Part shown: positions 27,517-36,105 of the stretch, piece after piece
Position numbering within the stretch: the first letter of the stretch is position 1
Layout of the letters: every line of letters starts with the position of its first letter
DNA from: Thecamonas trahens ATCC 50062
Taxonomy: Eukaryota > Apusozoa > Apusomonadida > Apusomonadidae
Reading direction: 5' to 3'
Length of the DNA stretch: 64,000 nt
Assembly: GCF_000142905.1 (NCBI RefSeq)
Contig: NW_013657632.1
Location: forward strand, 160,946-224,945
Notes under the pieces: generated by a model
Told to the model about the DNA's origin: nothing
What the model saw: the letters and a program-made list of their open reading frames with translations, nothing else
Databases searched by the model: none
Made by a program: the position numbers and the translations under genes

Positions 27517-30237
27517 TCATGCAAACGCGCGGTCCATCTTCTCCGCAACCGTCTCGGGCATATACTTGAGGTACTTGTACAAGTTCTTGGTAAACGAGAC
27601 GTCACGATACCGCGCCACAAACTGAGTGTACAGCGGGAGCAATCGCTCCTTTGATTCGGCCTTGAGCGCGTCGCGGAGCTCCGGATCCGCCACCGTGTAC
27701 GTTGCCGCGGCCGCTGTGATGGCCTCAAACTCGGCGTTGAACTTGGAGAACCGGCTCTTGATGTTTTCGCGGTCAGACTTGGACAGCTTGGCCGACTCGC
27801 CTCCCGATGCCTTCAGCGCAAGGTTCTTGTCGAGCAAATGCGTCATGGCCGCATCCCACGTCCGCTGGTACTTTTCGCGGGCCCGCGCCTCCTGAGCCTC
27901 AAACTCGCCCACCAGCGCGCCCGGGACGACCGAGGCGAGGCCCGACGACCGGACCGAGCTCACGATGTAGTGAAAGTTGTTGAGGAGAAAGATGTGCCGC
28001 AGCGAGTCGACCTTGTAGCTCCTCGCCTTGGCGTGGATGTTATCCTCGAGCGTGCGGAGGACCTTGCACATGTACTCGCCCAGCGGCGTTGTCGCTGCCC
28101 GCGCTTCGCCGCTGCCGCTCGCCTCGCCCGCCTCGCGCCACGACACCGCTGGCAGCCGCGATTGCAGCAGCGCCTCGTAGTCGAGCAGCGCCCGGGCGTA
28201 GCCGAGCGTGTTGGCGGTGTGCTCCGAGACGGTTCCATCCTTGGGAACTTGCTTGGCAGAGTGCGATGCCACCGAGGCCACAAACGACGTCAGCCACGCC
28301 CGCAATGCTCCGTTGAGCGAGTCCATAAATTTGGAGAGGCCAGTGGCAAGACCGATGCCATCGACGCCGCGCAGCACGCTCGCAAACGCCACAAAAGTCT
28401 CTGACAGCACGCCGACCACGTCCATCGTCACCAGCGGCCGCATAGACTCCTCACTCCGCGCCACTGCCCCGCTCCCGACCTCAACGAGGTAGTCCACCGA
28501 GGCCTCGACCACGGTCTTAAAGTTGGCATCAAACGAGTCGAGCGTAAAGAGCCGCGTCGCAAACTCGCGCTCGGCCTCGGCCATCCCGAGAAAGCTCTGC
28601 ACCAGCTTCAGGTACGGCAGCGAGCCCTTGGTGTACCAGTGGACGTGGGGTCCAGTCTCGGCCGACCGCGCCCGGCGCCGCCCGCTCCGTCGCCTGCTCC
28701 CACTCTTCGCCGGTGCGTCCGCTCCGAGCGCCACAGCCTCGGCCTTGAGCGACGCCATCAGGCCGGTTCGCCTCGCGCTCGCCAGCACTGCCTCATGCGC
28801 GGTGTACCGCGCTCCGCTCAGCGCCGGCGCCACATCGAGGAGCAGGCTTGCGGCATCTGACGCCACCGGCCACGCCCCCTCGACTCCGACGTACTCGGCC
28901 GCAAGGCGCGCCTTGGCGCACGACGTCGTCGCTACCCGCGCCACCATCTCGCCTACATTCTCCAAGCCCTTGGCCCGCATGGTCCGCAGTGTCGCCGCCG
29001 TCGCCTTAGCATCGGCATACTCGGGGTGCGCTCCAAAGAACGCCAGCGCCGCGTCGATCCGCTCCACAGCCCGGACCACCGGCTTGTACCGTTCCTGTCG
29101 GGCAGGCTGCGAGACAACCTGGGCCAGCTCACCAGGCACCGCGTAGTGCGCCAGCGCCTCCTCCAGCAACTCTGTCGTCGCCTCGAGATTGGCGTGCGTC
29201 GTTTGCAGCTGGGAGGTGACCGTGTGGATGGGGACGACCAGCGACTCGACCACGTCGAGCTTGGCCTCGACCGCCTCTAGTCCGCTCCGCAGGTTGCCTG
29301 CGGCATCCTTGGCCCGTCCTAGCGCGTCGCGGAACGACGTGAGCATCGCCGAGTCGCGCGCCACCGCTGCCTCCAGCTCGGCGAGCGCCGCCTCCTGCGC
29401 TGCCATGTGGTCCGGCATCGGCGTCCCCGGCACCGTCGCGTACAGCTCTTCCTGCAGCAACTTGTCTGTCAGAGAAAGCTCTTGCTTCACCTGGCCCTGC
29501 GCCAGAGCCAGCCAAGCATCCGACTTGAGCTCGTGGTCGAGCGCAGACGCAAATATCGATGACCGCTGCCGCGCCCCGCCTGTCAACTGCGCCCGCCGCC
29601 GCTCGCGCCGCTTGCGCCGGGCTCGCGCTGCTTCGGCAGAGCTGCCGAGTCTCTCGCCCTCGTCAGTCCATGATCTCGAGCCCGAGTACGAGTAATCGAC
29701 CGTGTACGACTCGCTCCCGCTGTCAGCCTCGCCGATGCTCTCGTCCTCCCGCCCGCGGTCGGCCTGGATCTTGCTAGCCGATCGATTGAGGACTCGTGCA
29801 GCCTGCGAGAGCTTTGGATGCGACCGCAGAATGTCCCAGCCGTGCTTCCGCGGCGTCCGCGGTGTCGCCTGTCCCCCATCGCCAGACTCGCGAGGCGCCG
29901 CTTGCGCCCGAGCTGGCGTTGGTGTAGGGGCTGGTGGTGCACGCGCTGGTGCTGGTGCTCGAGCTCGGGCCGCTGACCGAGCGGCCGGGACAGGTGCCTC
30001 GCTTCCACTCTCGCTTTCCGAGCTGCTTCCACATGAGAACGAGCTGCTGTCTGAACCAGCGGTAGCTCGCGTCTGCGCTCGGTCCGGCGGGCGAGCCGGA
30101 ACTGCAGGCGCCGGTCTTGCCGCTGACGCCGCCGAGGAGGGCGGCAGCGGAGGGACGGCCGGCGGCGGGCCGCTGCTGGCGCTAGAGCCGCTCTGAGACG
30201 AGGTGGAAAAGTCCAACGAGGTCGATGACGACGCCAT
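27517..30237 (-). CDS. EXOC7: Exocyst complex subunit EXO70
   Basis: EXO70 tethers secretory vesicles to the plasma membrane through PI(4,5)P2 and Rho GTPases. This 906-aa protein has a disordered Ser/Pro/Ala-rich start (about 1-200), then the helical-rod family sequence. Conserved blocks include the coiled region (TSFRDALGRAKDAAGNLRS), LGMAEAEREFATRLFTLDSF, HIFLLNNFHYIVSSVRSSGL, KYQRTWDAAMTHLL and the C-terminal IKSRFSKFNAEFEAI ... SFTKNLYKYLKYMPETVAEK. The ATG at 30237 (MASSSTSLDF) is chosen; the frame continues upstream to 30546 but without coding character. It is longer than animal EXO70 (about 650-735 aa) because of the N-terminal extension. Confidence 0.93.
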   Translation of the reverse strand: MASSSTSLDFSTSSQSGSSASSGPPPAVPPLPPSSAASAARPAPAVPARPPDRAQTRATAGSDSSSFSCGSSSESESGSEAPVPAARSAARARAPAPARAPPAPTPTPARAQAAPRESGDGGQATPRTPRKHGWDILRSHPKLSQAARVLNRSASKIQADRGREDESIGEADSGSESYTVDYSYSGSRSWTDEGERLGSSAEAARARRKRRERRRAQLTGGARQRSSIFASALDHELKSDAWLALAQGQVKQELSLTDKLLQEELYATVPGTPMPDHMAAQEAALAELEAAVARDSAMLTSFRDALGRAKDAAGNLRSGLEAVEAKLDVVESLVVPIHTVTSQLQTTHANLEATTELLEEALAHYAVPGELAQVVSQPARQERYKPVVRAVERIDAALAFFGAHPEYADAKATAATLRTMRAKGLENVGEMVARVATTSCAKARLAAEYVGVEGAWPVASDAASLLLDVAPALSGARYTAHEAVLASARRTGLMASLKAEAVALGADAPAKSGSRRRSGRRRARSAETGPHVHWYTKGSLPYLKLVQSFLGMAEAEREFATRLFTLDSFDANFKTVVEASVDYLVEVGSGAVARSEESMRPLVTMDVVGVLSETFVAFASVLRGVDGIGLATGLSKFMDSLNGALRAWLTSFVASVASHSAKQVPKDGTVSEHTANTLGYARALLDYEALLQSRLPAVSWREAGEASGSGEARAATTPLGEYMCKVLRTLEDNIHAKARSYKVDSLRHIFLLNNFHYIVSSVRSSGLASVVPGALVGEFEAQEARAREKYQRTWDAAMTHLLDKNLALKASGGESAKLSKSDRENIKSRFSKFNAEFEAITAAAATYTVADPELRDALKAESKERLLPLYTQFVARYRDVSFTKNLYKYLKYMPETVAEKMDRAFA

Positions 30238-30691
30238 TTCTGCCGTCAGCGGCGGGGAAAGACGGGTCTGTCCCGTTGTATCCCGTGGCCTGTGTGAAGG
30301 GTGGAGGGGGAGGGAGGCGAGGTGAGGGTGTGGGGCAAATCGACGACATCGACGATTAATCGTTGACGACATGATTCGATTAATCGATGACGACATGATA
30401 AATAGTGAAGAGCCCCAGGGGATGTACATTATCCCCTTCCCTGACTTGATCGTCCTACCGTATGCCCTCAGCCGCACTTTGGGCATACAGTGCCATGGCA
30501 ATTGTTTTCGGGTTGGAAGGGATGGATGGTGGGAGGGGCAGGGCATGCGGGCAAGTCACGCGCCGAAACGGTGTGTGGAAGACAGCAACCAGGGGAGGAA
30601 GGGAAGGTGTATTCGAAGCGTGGCCACAAAACCAGGCAGCCTTTCGTGACCACCGTCTGACATTCCTCTCATCTCTACAAACAGGAAGACC
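30238..30691. promoter_or_regulatory. EXO70/RAB7 divergent promoter with ATTAATCG repeats
   Basis: At 30341-30400 an imperfect 24-bp repeat occurs about two and a half times, each unit with GACGACAT followed by the near-palindrome ATTAATCG. This patch is AT-rich relative to its surroundings. Just before the RAB7 ATG, CTCTACAAACAG looks like a 3' splice site, so a 5'UTR intron is possible. Confidence 0.5.
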
Positions 30692-31914
30692 ATGGCGACG
30701 CGCAAGAAGGTCCTGCTGAAGGTCATTATCCTTGGCGACTCGGGGTACGTTCTCCACTTCTCAAATCTTTCTCCTGCCTTGTTCTGCCCTCCCCTAGTAC
30801 CCCCCCCTTGCCCACCCCCGCACGCCGTCGGGTGGATGGCCCGTCGCGCGGTCAGAATGTGGAACACGCTCCGCCCCTTCGGGTGTACCCTCGGCCTGCC
30901 TTTGACCTGGGAGGTCTGACGGGGAAAGACACGGCCGACAGAACACACAAGGATGAGACATGCCCATGTGTGGCCACGTATCCGTCTTCCCCTCCCCCTG
31001 CCCCCCTCCCCCCCTGTGAGGTTTGTCCCGTCGTGCCTACCCTCCCCCCCCCCTTTGCCGTCGCAAAGGCTATTGGTGCGATTTTTGCGCCTTTGGTGGA
31101 AGCACCCCGCCGTCGCCATGTTGGCGCAGGGCGTGACCCGTGGAAGCCGTGCTACGCCACGAATCGGCGGCAGGATGTAGGGGCATGTAGCCATGGTGGT
31201 CCGTAGATTGCTGCGGAGGTTGCCGGTGGATTAGCGTGTGTGTAGAGGCGGTGCAGGGCATGGCGCCTGTCAGCCCGAGTGGGGGGCGGCGAGTGTCACA
31301 TGCGACCGTCACAGTCGGCACGGCGCGCACGACTCACACAGTAGGACAGTGTGGGCAAGACCTCGCTGATGAACCAGTACGTGAACAGCAAGTTCTCGTC
31401 GCAGTACAAGGCTACCATTGGGGCCGACTTTCTGACCAAGGAGGTGATGGTTGAGGACCGGCTGGTGACGATGCAGATCTGGGACACGGCTGGGCAGGAG
31501 CGGTTCCAGTCGCTCGGCGTTGCCTTCTACCGCGGTGCCGACTGCTGCGTCCTCGTGTTCGACGTCAACCTTCCCAAGACCTTCGAGAATCTTGACTCGT
31601 GGCGCGATGAGTTCCTTATCCAGGCCGGCCCGCGCGACCCGGACAACTTTCCGTTTGTCGTCCTTGGCAACAAGATCGACCTGGAAGACCAGCGCCGCAT
31701 CTCGACCAAGCGTGCGATGACCTGGTGCACCCTCAAGGGCAACATCCCCTACTTTGAGACATCAGCCAAGGAGAACGTCGAAGTTGAGCAGGCCTTCCAC
31801 ACCATTGCCAAGAACGCTCTCAAGCAGGAGAACGATGTCGACCTCGGCTTCCCGCCCCCGTCGGCTATCAAGCTCCATGACCCGCCCCCGAAGCAGAAGA
31901 AGGGCTGCTGCTGA
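30692..31914 (+). CDS. RAB7: Small GTPase RAB7, two exons
   Basis: RAB7 controls late endosome and lysosome/vacuole fusion. Exon 1 (30692-30744) reads [18 protein letters not shown]; a GTACGT donor follows. Exon 2 (31350-31914) begins after GGACAG and continues [11 protein letters not shown], so the intron (30745-31349, 605 nt) interrupts the P-loop GDSGVGKTS. Switch I is [14 protein letters not shown], switch [22 protein letters not shown], then NKIDLE and ETSAKE. These are Rab7-type effector sequences. The protein is 205 aa (human 207) and ends in KKGCC, a double-cysteine prenylation signal. All guanine-binding motifs are intact. Confidence 0.97.
31058..31120 (+). other. Possible RNA hairpin in RAB7 intron
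   Basis: CAAAGG ... CCTTTG with inner GGTGC-GATTTTT-GCGCC complementarity could fold into a stem-loop. No snoRNA boxes or other family signatures are seen. It is listed only because the intron is unusually long for this genome. Confidence 0.2.
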
Positions 31915-32278
31915 TCGCACTGACTCGCATCCCGTGTTGGTCATGTGCGTCGCGCTTTCTCTCGACCCTTTTCACCCTTGCTCTCGCCTCCTCCTCGCCC
32001 TCGATCCTTGCCACCCTTGTCACCTCTTGCCACCCCACCTCCACCACCACCTTCCCATCCATCCGTGCCATCTGTTTACCCTCCAGTACACACCCGTGCT
32101 TCTCCCCAGTCTTGTGCCTTCTCTCTCTTTTTTTTTTCCTACCTTTGGCTCTCTACTACCCTCCACGTGGCTGCTCACCCCACCGCAAGCTGTCGGCCCA
32201 AAGCCACCCACTTTTGCGGAGCGCACCGAGGGGGGGAAAGAGGAGGCACCCCACTTCCAACCACCTCCCATCACCCAC
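31915..32278. other. Pyrimidine-rich spacer between RAB7 and MDH
   Basis: C/T-rich sequence (CACCTTGCCACC-type runs and a T9 tract near 32132) carries the RAB7 3'UTR and MDH promoter. No other gene is seen. Confidence 0.55.
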
Positions 32279-33304
32279 ATGTCCAACCTCAAGCCGTTCA
32301 TCCGCGTGGCCGTCACTGGCGCTGCGGGACAAATCTGCTACTCGCTCCTCGCCAACATCTGCAAGGGCGAGATGTTTGGTGCCGACCAGCCTGTCGTCCT
32401 GCATCTTCTGGACATCACGCCTGCCCTCGGCGCTCTCCGCGGGGTGACACTCGAGCTGGAGGACTGCTCCTTCCCGCTGCTGGTCGACTTTGTGGTGACC
32501 GACAAGCCTGCCGAGGCCTTTGCCGATGTCGACGTCGCCATTCTTGTCGGCGCCATGCCCCGCCGCGAGGGCATGGTCCGCGCCGATCTGCTCAAGGCCA
32601 ACGCCGGGATCTTCAAGGCCCAGGGTGCCGCCCTTGCCGCACACGCCAAGCCCTCGGTCCGTGTGCTAGTGGTGGGCAACCCGGCGAACACCAACGCGCT
32701 CATTGCCCTCACTACCGGCTCGTCGCTCCCCAAGTCGGCCTTTACTGCCCTCACCTTCCTCGACCACAACCGCCTCAAGGCGCAGGTCGCCTGCAAGCTC
32801 GGCGTCGCTGTTGCTGACGTCCGCAACACCTTTATTTGGGGCAACCATTCCAAGACCCAGTACCCGGACGTCTCGCACGGCACTGTCACCAACGCTGATG
32901 GCTCGTTGTCGCGCGTCATGGATCTCGCCGAGTCGGCCTGGGCCCGCGACGAGCTCGTCACCACCGTCCAGACCCGCGGCGCCGCCGTCATCAAGGCCCG
33001 CAAGCTCTCGTCCGCCATGTCGGCCGCTAAGGCCATCACCGACCACATGCGCACTTGGTGGTTCGGGACCGAGCCCGACGACATCGTCTCCATGGCCATC
33101 TATTCGGACGGCACCCACTACGGCGTTGCCGAAGGTATTATCTTCTCCTTCCCCGTCACCATCGACGCGGCCACTGGCGACATTAATGTCGTCGATGGCC
33201 TCGACATCGACGCCTTCTCGCAGAGCATGCTCGACAAGACCCAGGCCGAGCTGATCGACGAGCGCGAAGCCGCCCTTGCCTTCCTCGCCGAGTCGAACCT
33301 CTAA
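32279..33304 (+). CDS. MDH1: Cytosolic-type malate dehydrogenase
   Basis: It interconverts malate and oxaloacetate with NAD(H). The 341-aa product has the Rossmann start VAVTGAAGQICYSLL (11-24), the substrate loop MPRREGMVRADLL (R95/R96, R101), NPANTNALI, the LDHNR pair (D162, R165) and the catalytic histidine in IWGNHSKTQYPD (H190). The cofactor loop LLDITPALGALRGVTLELED matches cytosolic/chloroplast MDH and not the mitochondrial/bacterial LDH-like type. There is no targeting peptide: the ATG at 32279 starts MSNLKPFIRVAVTG. The open frame before this ATG overlaps RAB7 coding in another frame and is not used. Confidence 0.96.
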   Translation: MSNLKPFIRVAVTGAAGQICYSLLANICKGEMFGADQPVVLHLLDITPALGALRGVTLELEDCSFPLLVDFVVTDKPAEAFADVDVAILVGAMPRREGMVRADLLKANAGIFKAQGAALAAHAKPSVRVLVVGNPANTNALIALTTGSSLPKSAFTALTFLDHNRLKAQVACKLGVAVADVRNTFIWGNHSKTQYPDVSHGTVTNADGSLSRVMDLAESAWARDELVTTVQTRGAAVIKARKLSSAMSAAKAITDHMRTWWFGTEPDDIVSMAIYSDGTHYGVAEGIIFSFPVTIDAATGDINVVDGLDIDAFSQSMLDKTQAELIDEREAALAFLAESNL

Positions 33305-33363
33305 CCACTCCCGCCGCACCTGCAGCCGCAATCCCGTAGTCGCCGCCCAGTTAAGCGCCCATC

Positions 33364-33391
33364 GCATCATCATCATCATCATCATCATCAT
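33364..33391 (+). repeat. (ATC)9 triplet microsatellite
   Basis: A CATCATCAT run precedes the SIS-domain gene and lies in its 5' region. Confidence 0.9.
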
Positions 33392-33456
33392 TGTCATCCA
33401 TCACTGCCCAGCCTTGTGGCCGTAGCCGTAGCCCAGCCGACTTTGCACCTGACTCG

Positions 33457-35325
33457 ATGACCACTCCCGCCCGTGTCACCGAGCAGGCGCATGCCCTGAC
33501 AACCAAGCTGTCGCAAGCAACCACACCCCATGCCATCCGCCTCCTTGCAGCTGCCGACGCAGGTGTGTATGCTGGCTCCACCCCATACCCAGGCCTTGTC
33601 GACCCGCCCCTGCTGGAGGCTGCGGCGGCGGCTGCCGCTCTCCTGGCTCCGGCTCTCCGTTCAGCGGCGGCTGACGAAACCCTGGTGGTGCTCGGCGGAT
33701 GTGGAACGTCCGGTCGGCTGGCCTTCCTCACCGCCACTGCCTACAACGCCGTGGCTCCGGCGCCTCGCTTTGCCTACACCCTCGCCGGTGGCGACGTGGC
33801 CCTGGTCCTCTCGCGCGAGCTACCCGAAGACGATCCGCACCTCGGGGCCGACGACCTAGCTGCCGCCATTGCCTCTGCGCCCTCTCCGCCAGCTCACGTT
33901 GTCTACGTCGGCATCTCGTGCGGGCTCTCGGCGCCGTATGTTGCTGGTCAGATCGAGTACATGCTCCACCACTACGCTGCCGATCCGGCCTCGGGTGCCA
34001 TTCTCATCGGCTTCAATCCAGCCGAGCTCGCTCGTGACGCGCCCATCGAGGGCTGGCCGCATACTTTTGCTTCGCTTCTCAACGGGCGGTTTGCAGACGC
34101 GGCCGCGGCTGCTCCGGCCTCGTGGATTTTGCTCAACCCGGTCATTGGTCCCGAGCCGGTCGCTGGCTCGTCGCGGATGAAGGGCGGATCCGCCACTAAG
34201 GTCCTTCTCGACACTGTCCTCGCTGGCGCCGCCACCATCGCGGCTGGCGCCAAGGCCGCAAGCCCAGGACTGCTGCTCAAATGCTTCAACTCGCTTGACA
34301 ACGCTAGTGTCGCCGCCTACGGTGCCGGGCCGGCACTGGTGGATCTTGTCGACGCCGCCGCTGCAGCCGTCCGCGGCGGCGGCCACATCTACTACGTCGG
34401 CGGTGGCGATGCCGCAACGCTGGGCGTCATTGATGTCTCGGAGATGGTGGACACCTACGGTGCACCACCCGATCAGATCCGTGCCTTTGTGGCACGCGGT
34501 TGGGCCGCGCTCCGTAACGCCGAGGGCGACATGATCGCTGCCCATCCCGACTCGCCGCTGCTGGACATTTCGCTGGATGCCTTTGTCGCGCTTGTTGTGC
34601 CGAGCCTCACCGCAAACGACCTTGTCGTCGGCCTCATGCCTACTGCCGCCGAGTCGGCCGCCGATGGTGGCAATGCCGCTGCTGCCGTCATGGCCGCGCT
34701 CCGTGGTGCGCTGGAGCTTCCGTCGCCGGCGGCGACCCCAGTCCTTGGTCTGGTTGCCATCGGCGAGCCGGGGCTCGTCGGGGACGCTCGCTACGAGTGG
34801 GATAGCCTCGTTGGCCTTGCCACCGCCGCCGTCACCGTCAATTTGCGCGGGCCGAGTCCTTACACGCTACCCGGCGAGGCGACGACACTGGCGGTCGAGG
34901 CAAGGGCCCACCTTGCGCTGAAGATCATCCTCAACACGGTGACGACACTTGCCAAGGTCGCCGAGGGCGTCGTCTTTGGCAACCGCATGATCAACATGGG
35001 CATCAACAACAACAAGCTCTACTACCGGGCCATCGACATGATTGCCACACTTATGGCGGTTCCGACGCAGCGGGCACACGCTTGCCTCCTGGGCGCCATC
35101 TACGGTGCGCCGGGGCTTGCCGAAGCTGCGGCCGCAGGCGTCGACGATGAGGGCGCTGAACGGGTCCGCCACCACATCGAGATTGCTACGCCGCGCGCTA
35201 ATGTGCTTCCGCGGGCGCTGCTCCTCGCGGGTCTCGGTGACGACGCTCTTGACACTCTCGATGACCTGCTCGCCTCGGAGCCATCGGTGGCGCGGGTGCT
35301 CGAGGCGCACGGGCTTGTTTGTTAA
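33457..35325 (+). CDS. GCKR: Glucokinase regulatory protein-like / MurQ-like double SIS protein
   Basis: The 622-aa protein belongs to the GKRP branch of the MurNAc-6-P etherase family. In animals GKRP inhibits glucokinase under control of fructose phosphates. A first SIS domain contains VLGGCGTSGRLAFLTATAYN, the ISCGLSAPYVAGQIEY helix and the family signature GSSRMKGGSATK (about residue 237). A second SIS domain contains YYVGGGDAATLGVIDVSEM and VVGLMPTAAESA, and a C-terminal helical lid carries NRMINMGINNNKLYYRAIDM. Length and two-SIS layout equal animal GKRP (about 625 aa); bacterial MurQ is about 300 aa with one SIS. The ATG at 33457 is the first plausible start. Whether it binds a hexokinase or still acts on sugar phosphates cannot be told. 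Confidence 0.85.
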   Translation: MTTPARVTEQAHALTTKLSQATTPHAIRLLAAADAGVYAGSTPYPGLVDPPLLEAAAAAAALLAPALRSAAADETLVVLGGCGTSGRLAFLTATAYNAVAPAPRFAYTLAGGDVALVLSRELPEDDPHLGADDLAAAIASAPSPPAHVVYVGISCGLSAPYVAGQIEYMLHHYAADPASGAILIGFNPAELARDAPIEGWPHTFASLLNGRFADAAAAAPASWILLNPVIGPEPVAGSSRMKGGSATKVLLDTVLAGAATIAAGAKAASPGLLLKCFNSLDNASVAAYGAGPALVDLVDAAAAAVRGGGHIYYVGGGDAATLGVIDVSEMVDTYGAPPDQIRAFVARGWAALRNAEGDMIAAHPDSPLLDISLDAFVALVVPSLTANDLVVGLMPTAAESAADGGNAAAAVMAALRGALELPSPAATPVLGLVAIGEPGLVGDARYEWDSLVGLATAAVTVNLRGPSPYTLPGEATTLAVEARAHLALKIILNTVTTLAKVAEGVVFGNRMINMGINNNKLYYRAIDMIATLMAVPTQRAHACLLGAIYGAPGLAEAAAAGVDDEGAERVRHHIEIATPRANVLPRALLLAGLGDDALDTLDDLLASEPSVARVLEAHGLVC

Positions 35326-35389
35326 CCCCTAACGGTACGGTCGTTCGGACGCGTTGTCGCGCCTCTCAACGTGAGCAACTTGATGATGC

Positions 35390-35760
35390 TTGACTTCCAG
35401 GTCACCAGTAGACGATGCGCGACGCCTGCTTGGCCTGCGGCTTGAGGTAGGAGGCGTACCTGCACGTGATGGCGGCCGACACGGAGACGCCTGCCTGAAG
35501 GATGCCCGAGTTGCTGCCGCGGTGACGACCCCAACGACCGGGAAGGAGAGCATCAGTTGTGGATCTTCTTGCGACGGACGAGCTTGCCGGTCGGCGTGGC
35601 TGCGCAAGTGGTGGCACGCCATCCTGTACTGGACTCTGGACGCCGCGTACGCGCTCTACGCTGACGCGAGCCCACGCCCCGTCATGACTCGCGTGGCTTT
35701 TCTCAACGACATCATCGACGCCCTCGCCGCCAGTGCCGACGCCGTCAGTTCGCGCCCTCG
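35390..35760 (+). pseudogene. Decayed piggyBac-type transposase fragment
   Basis: One frame holds KWWHAILYWTLDAAYALYAD followed by MTRVAFLNDIIDALAAS (about 35605-35735), resembling the C-terminal part of piggyBac DDE transposases (KWW, an aromatic helix with LD-A, then F-x-x-x-I-x-x-L). A neighbouring frame just upstream supplies VVDLLATDELAGRRG, similar to the preceding GGVDLxD segment. The pieces are in different frames, with no complete gene and no ends seen. The match is weak and based on memory of the family. Confidence 0.35.
35402..35530 (-). other. Possible orphan 3' coding end
   Basis: On the minus strand the frame ending at 35402 reads GILQAGVSVSAAITCRYASY and then LKPQAKQASRIVYW-stop, with nearly every third base G or C. 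That is coding-like, but I find no start, upstream exon or family. It overlaps the transposase fragment on the other strand. Confidence 0.25.
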
Positions 35761-35784
35761 CCGCCAGCGCCGACGCCGTCAGTT
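35719..35784 (+). repeat. 34-bp tandem duplication
   Basis: A unit starting CGCCCTCGCCGCCAG occurs twice with a 34-bp period and one difference. It breaks the frame of the transposase-like fragment. Confidence 0.85.
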
Positions 35785-36105
35785 CCGCGCCGTCGCACAA
35801 GCGGAAGCGTCCCTCTGCAGCGGCTGCTCGTCATCACCACCTTTCCCTGCGAGCCGCTCTGCGACGCGACTGCCTCGCCTGCCGGTAGCTTCATGATAAG
35901 CGATCGCGGCCGTGGACCTTTTGCGCCGCGTGCGGCGTTCATCTCTGCATCGCCGACTGTTTTCTGCTGTGGCAGCCAGTAACACATTGTACTACTCTTT
36001 TACAACAATTCATGGACGTGCGACGTCTGTGCAGCGTCGCCGAGCGCGGCTTGCGCGATGGACAAACCTGTCCATTCCGTGGCGTAAACGGCTAAACGGC
36101 TCTTG
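35785..36105. other. AT-richer spacer downstream of the ion channel
   Basis: This sequence is less G/C-rich than the neighbouring genes (for example 35985-36020). No gene is recognised. It probably includes the 3'UTR of the channel gene. Confidence 0.5.

Noticed and set aside
30238-30546. EXO70 start upstream of 30237
   Set aside because: The sequence there is promoter-like, AT-rich and repeat-bearing, without conserved residues.
31058-31120. Spliceosomal RNA or Sm-site RNA in the RAB7 intron
   Set aside because: The AUUUUUG stretch resembles an Sm site but lies within the stem-loop itself, and no other snRNA signature is seen.
31754-32278. N-terminal extension of malate dehydrogenase
   Set aside because: It overlaps RAB7 coding DNA in another frame and has no targeting-peptide character.
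27517-35325. A functional trafficking cluster (EXO70, RAB7 with the TBC protein and HPS4)
   Set aside because: The genes are on both strands, kilobases apart, and mixed with metabolic genes; eukaryotic neighbours of this kind usually occur by chance.
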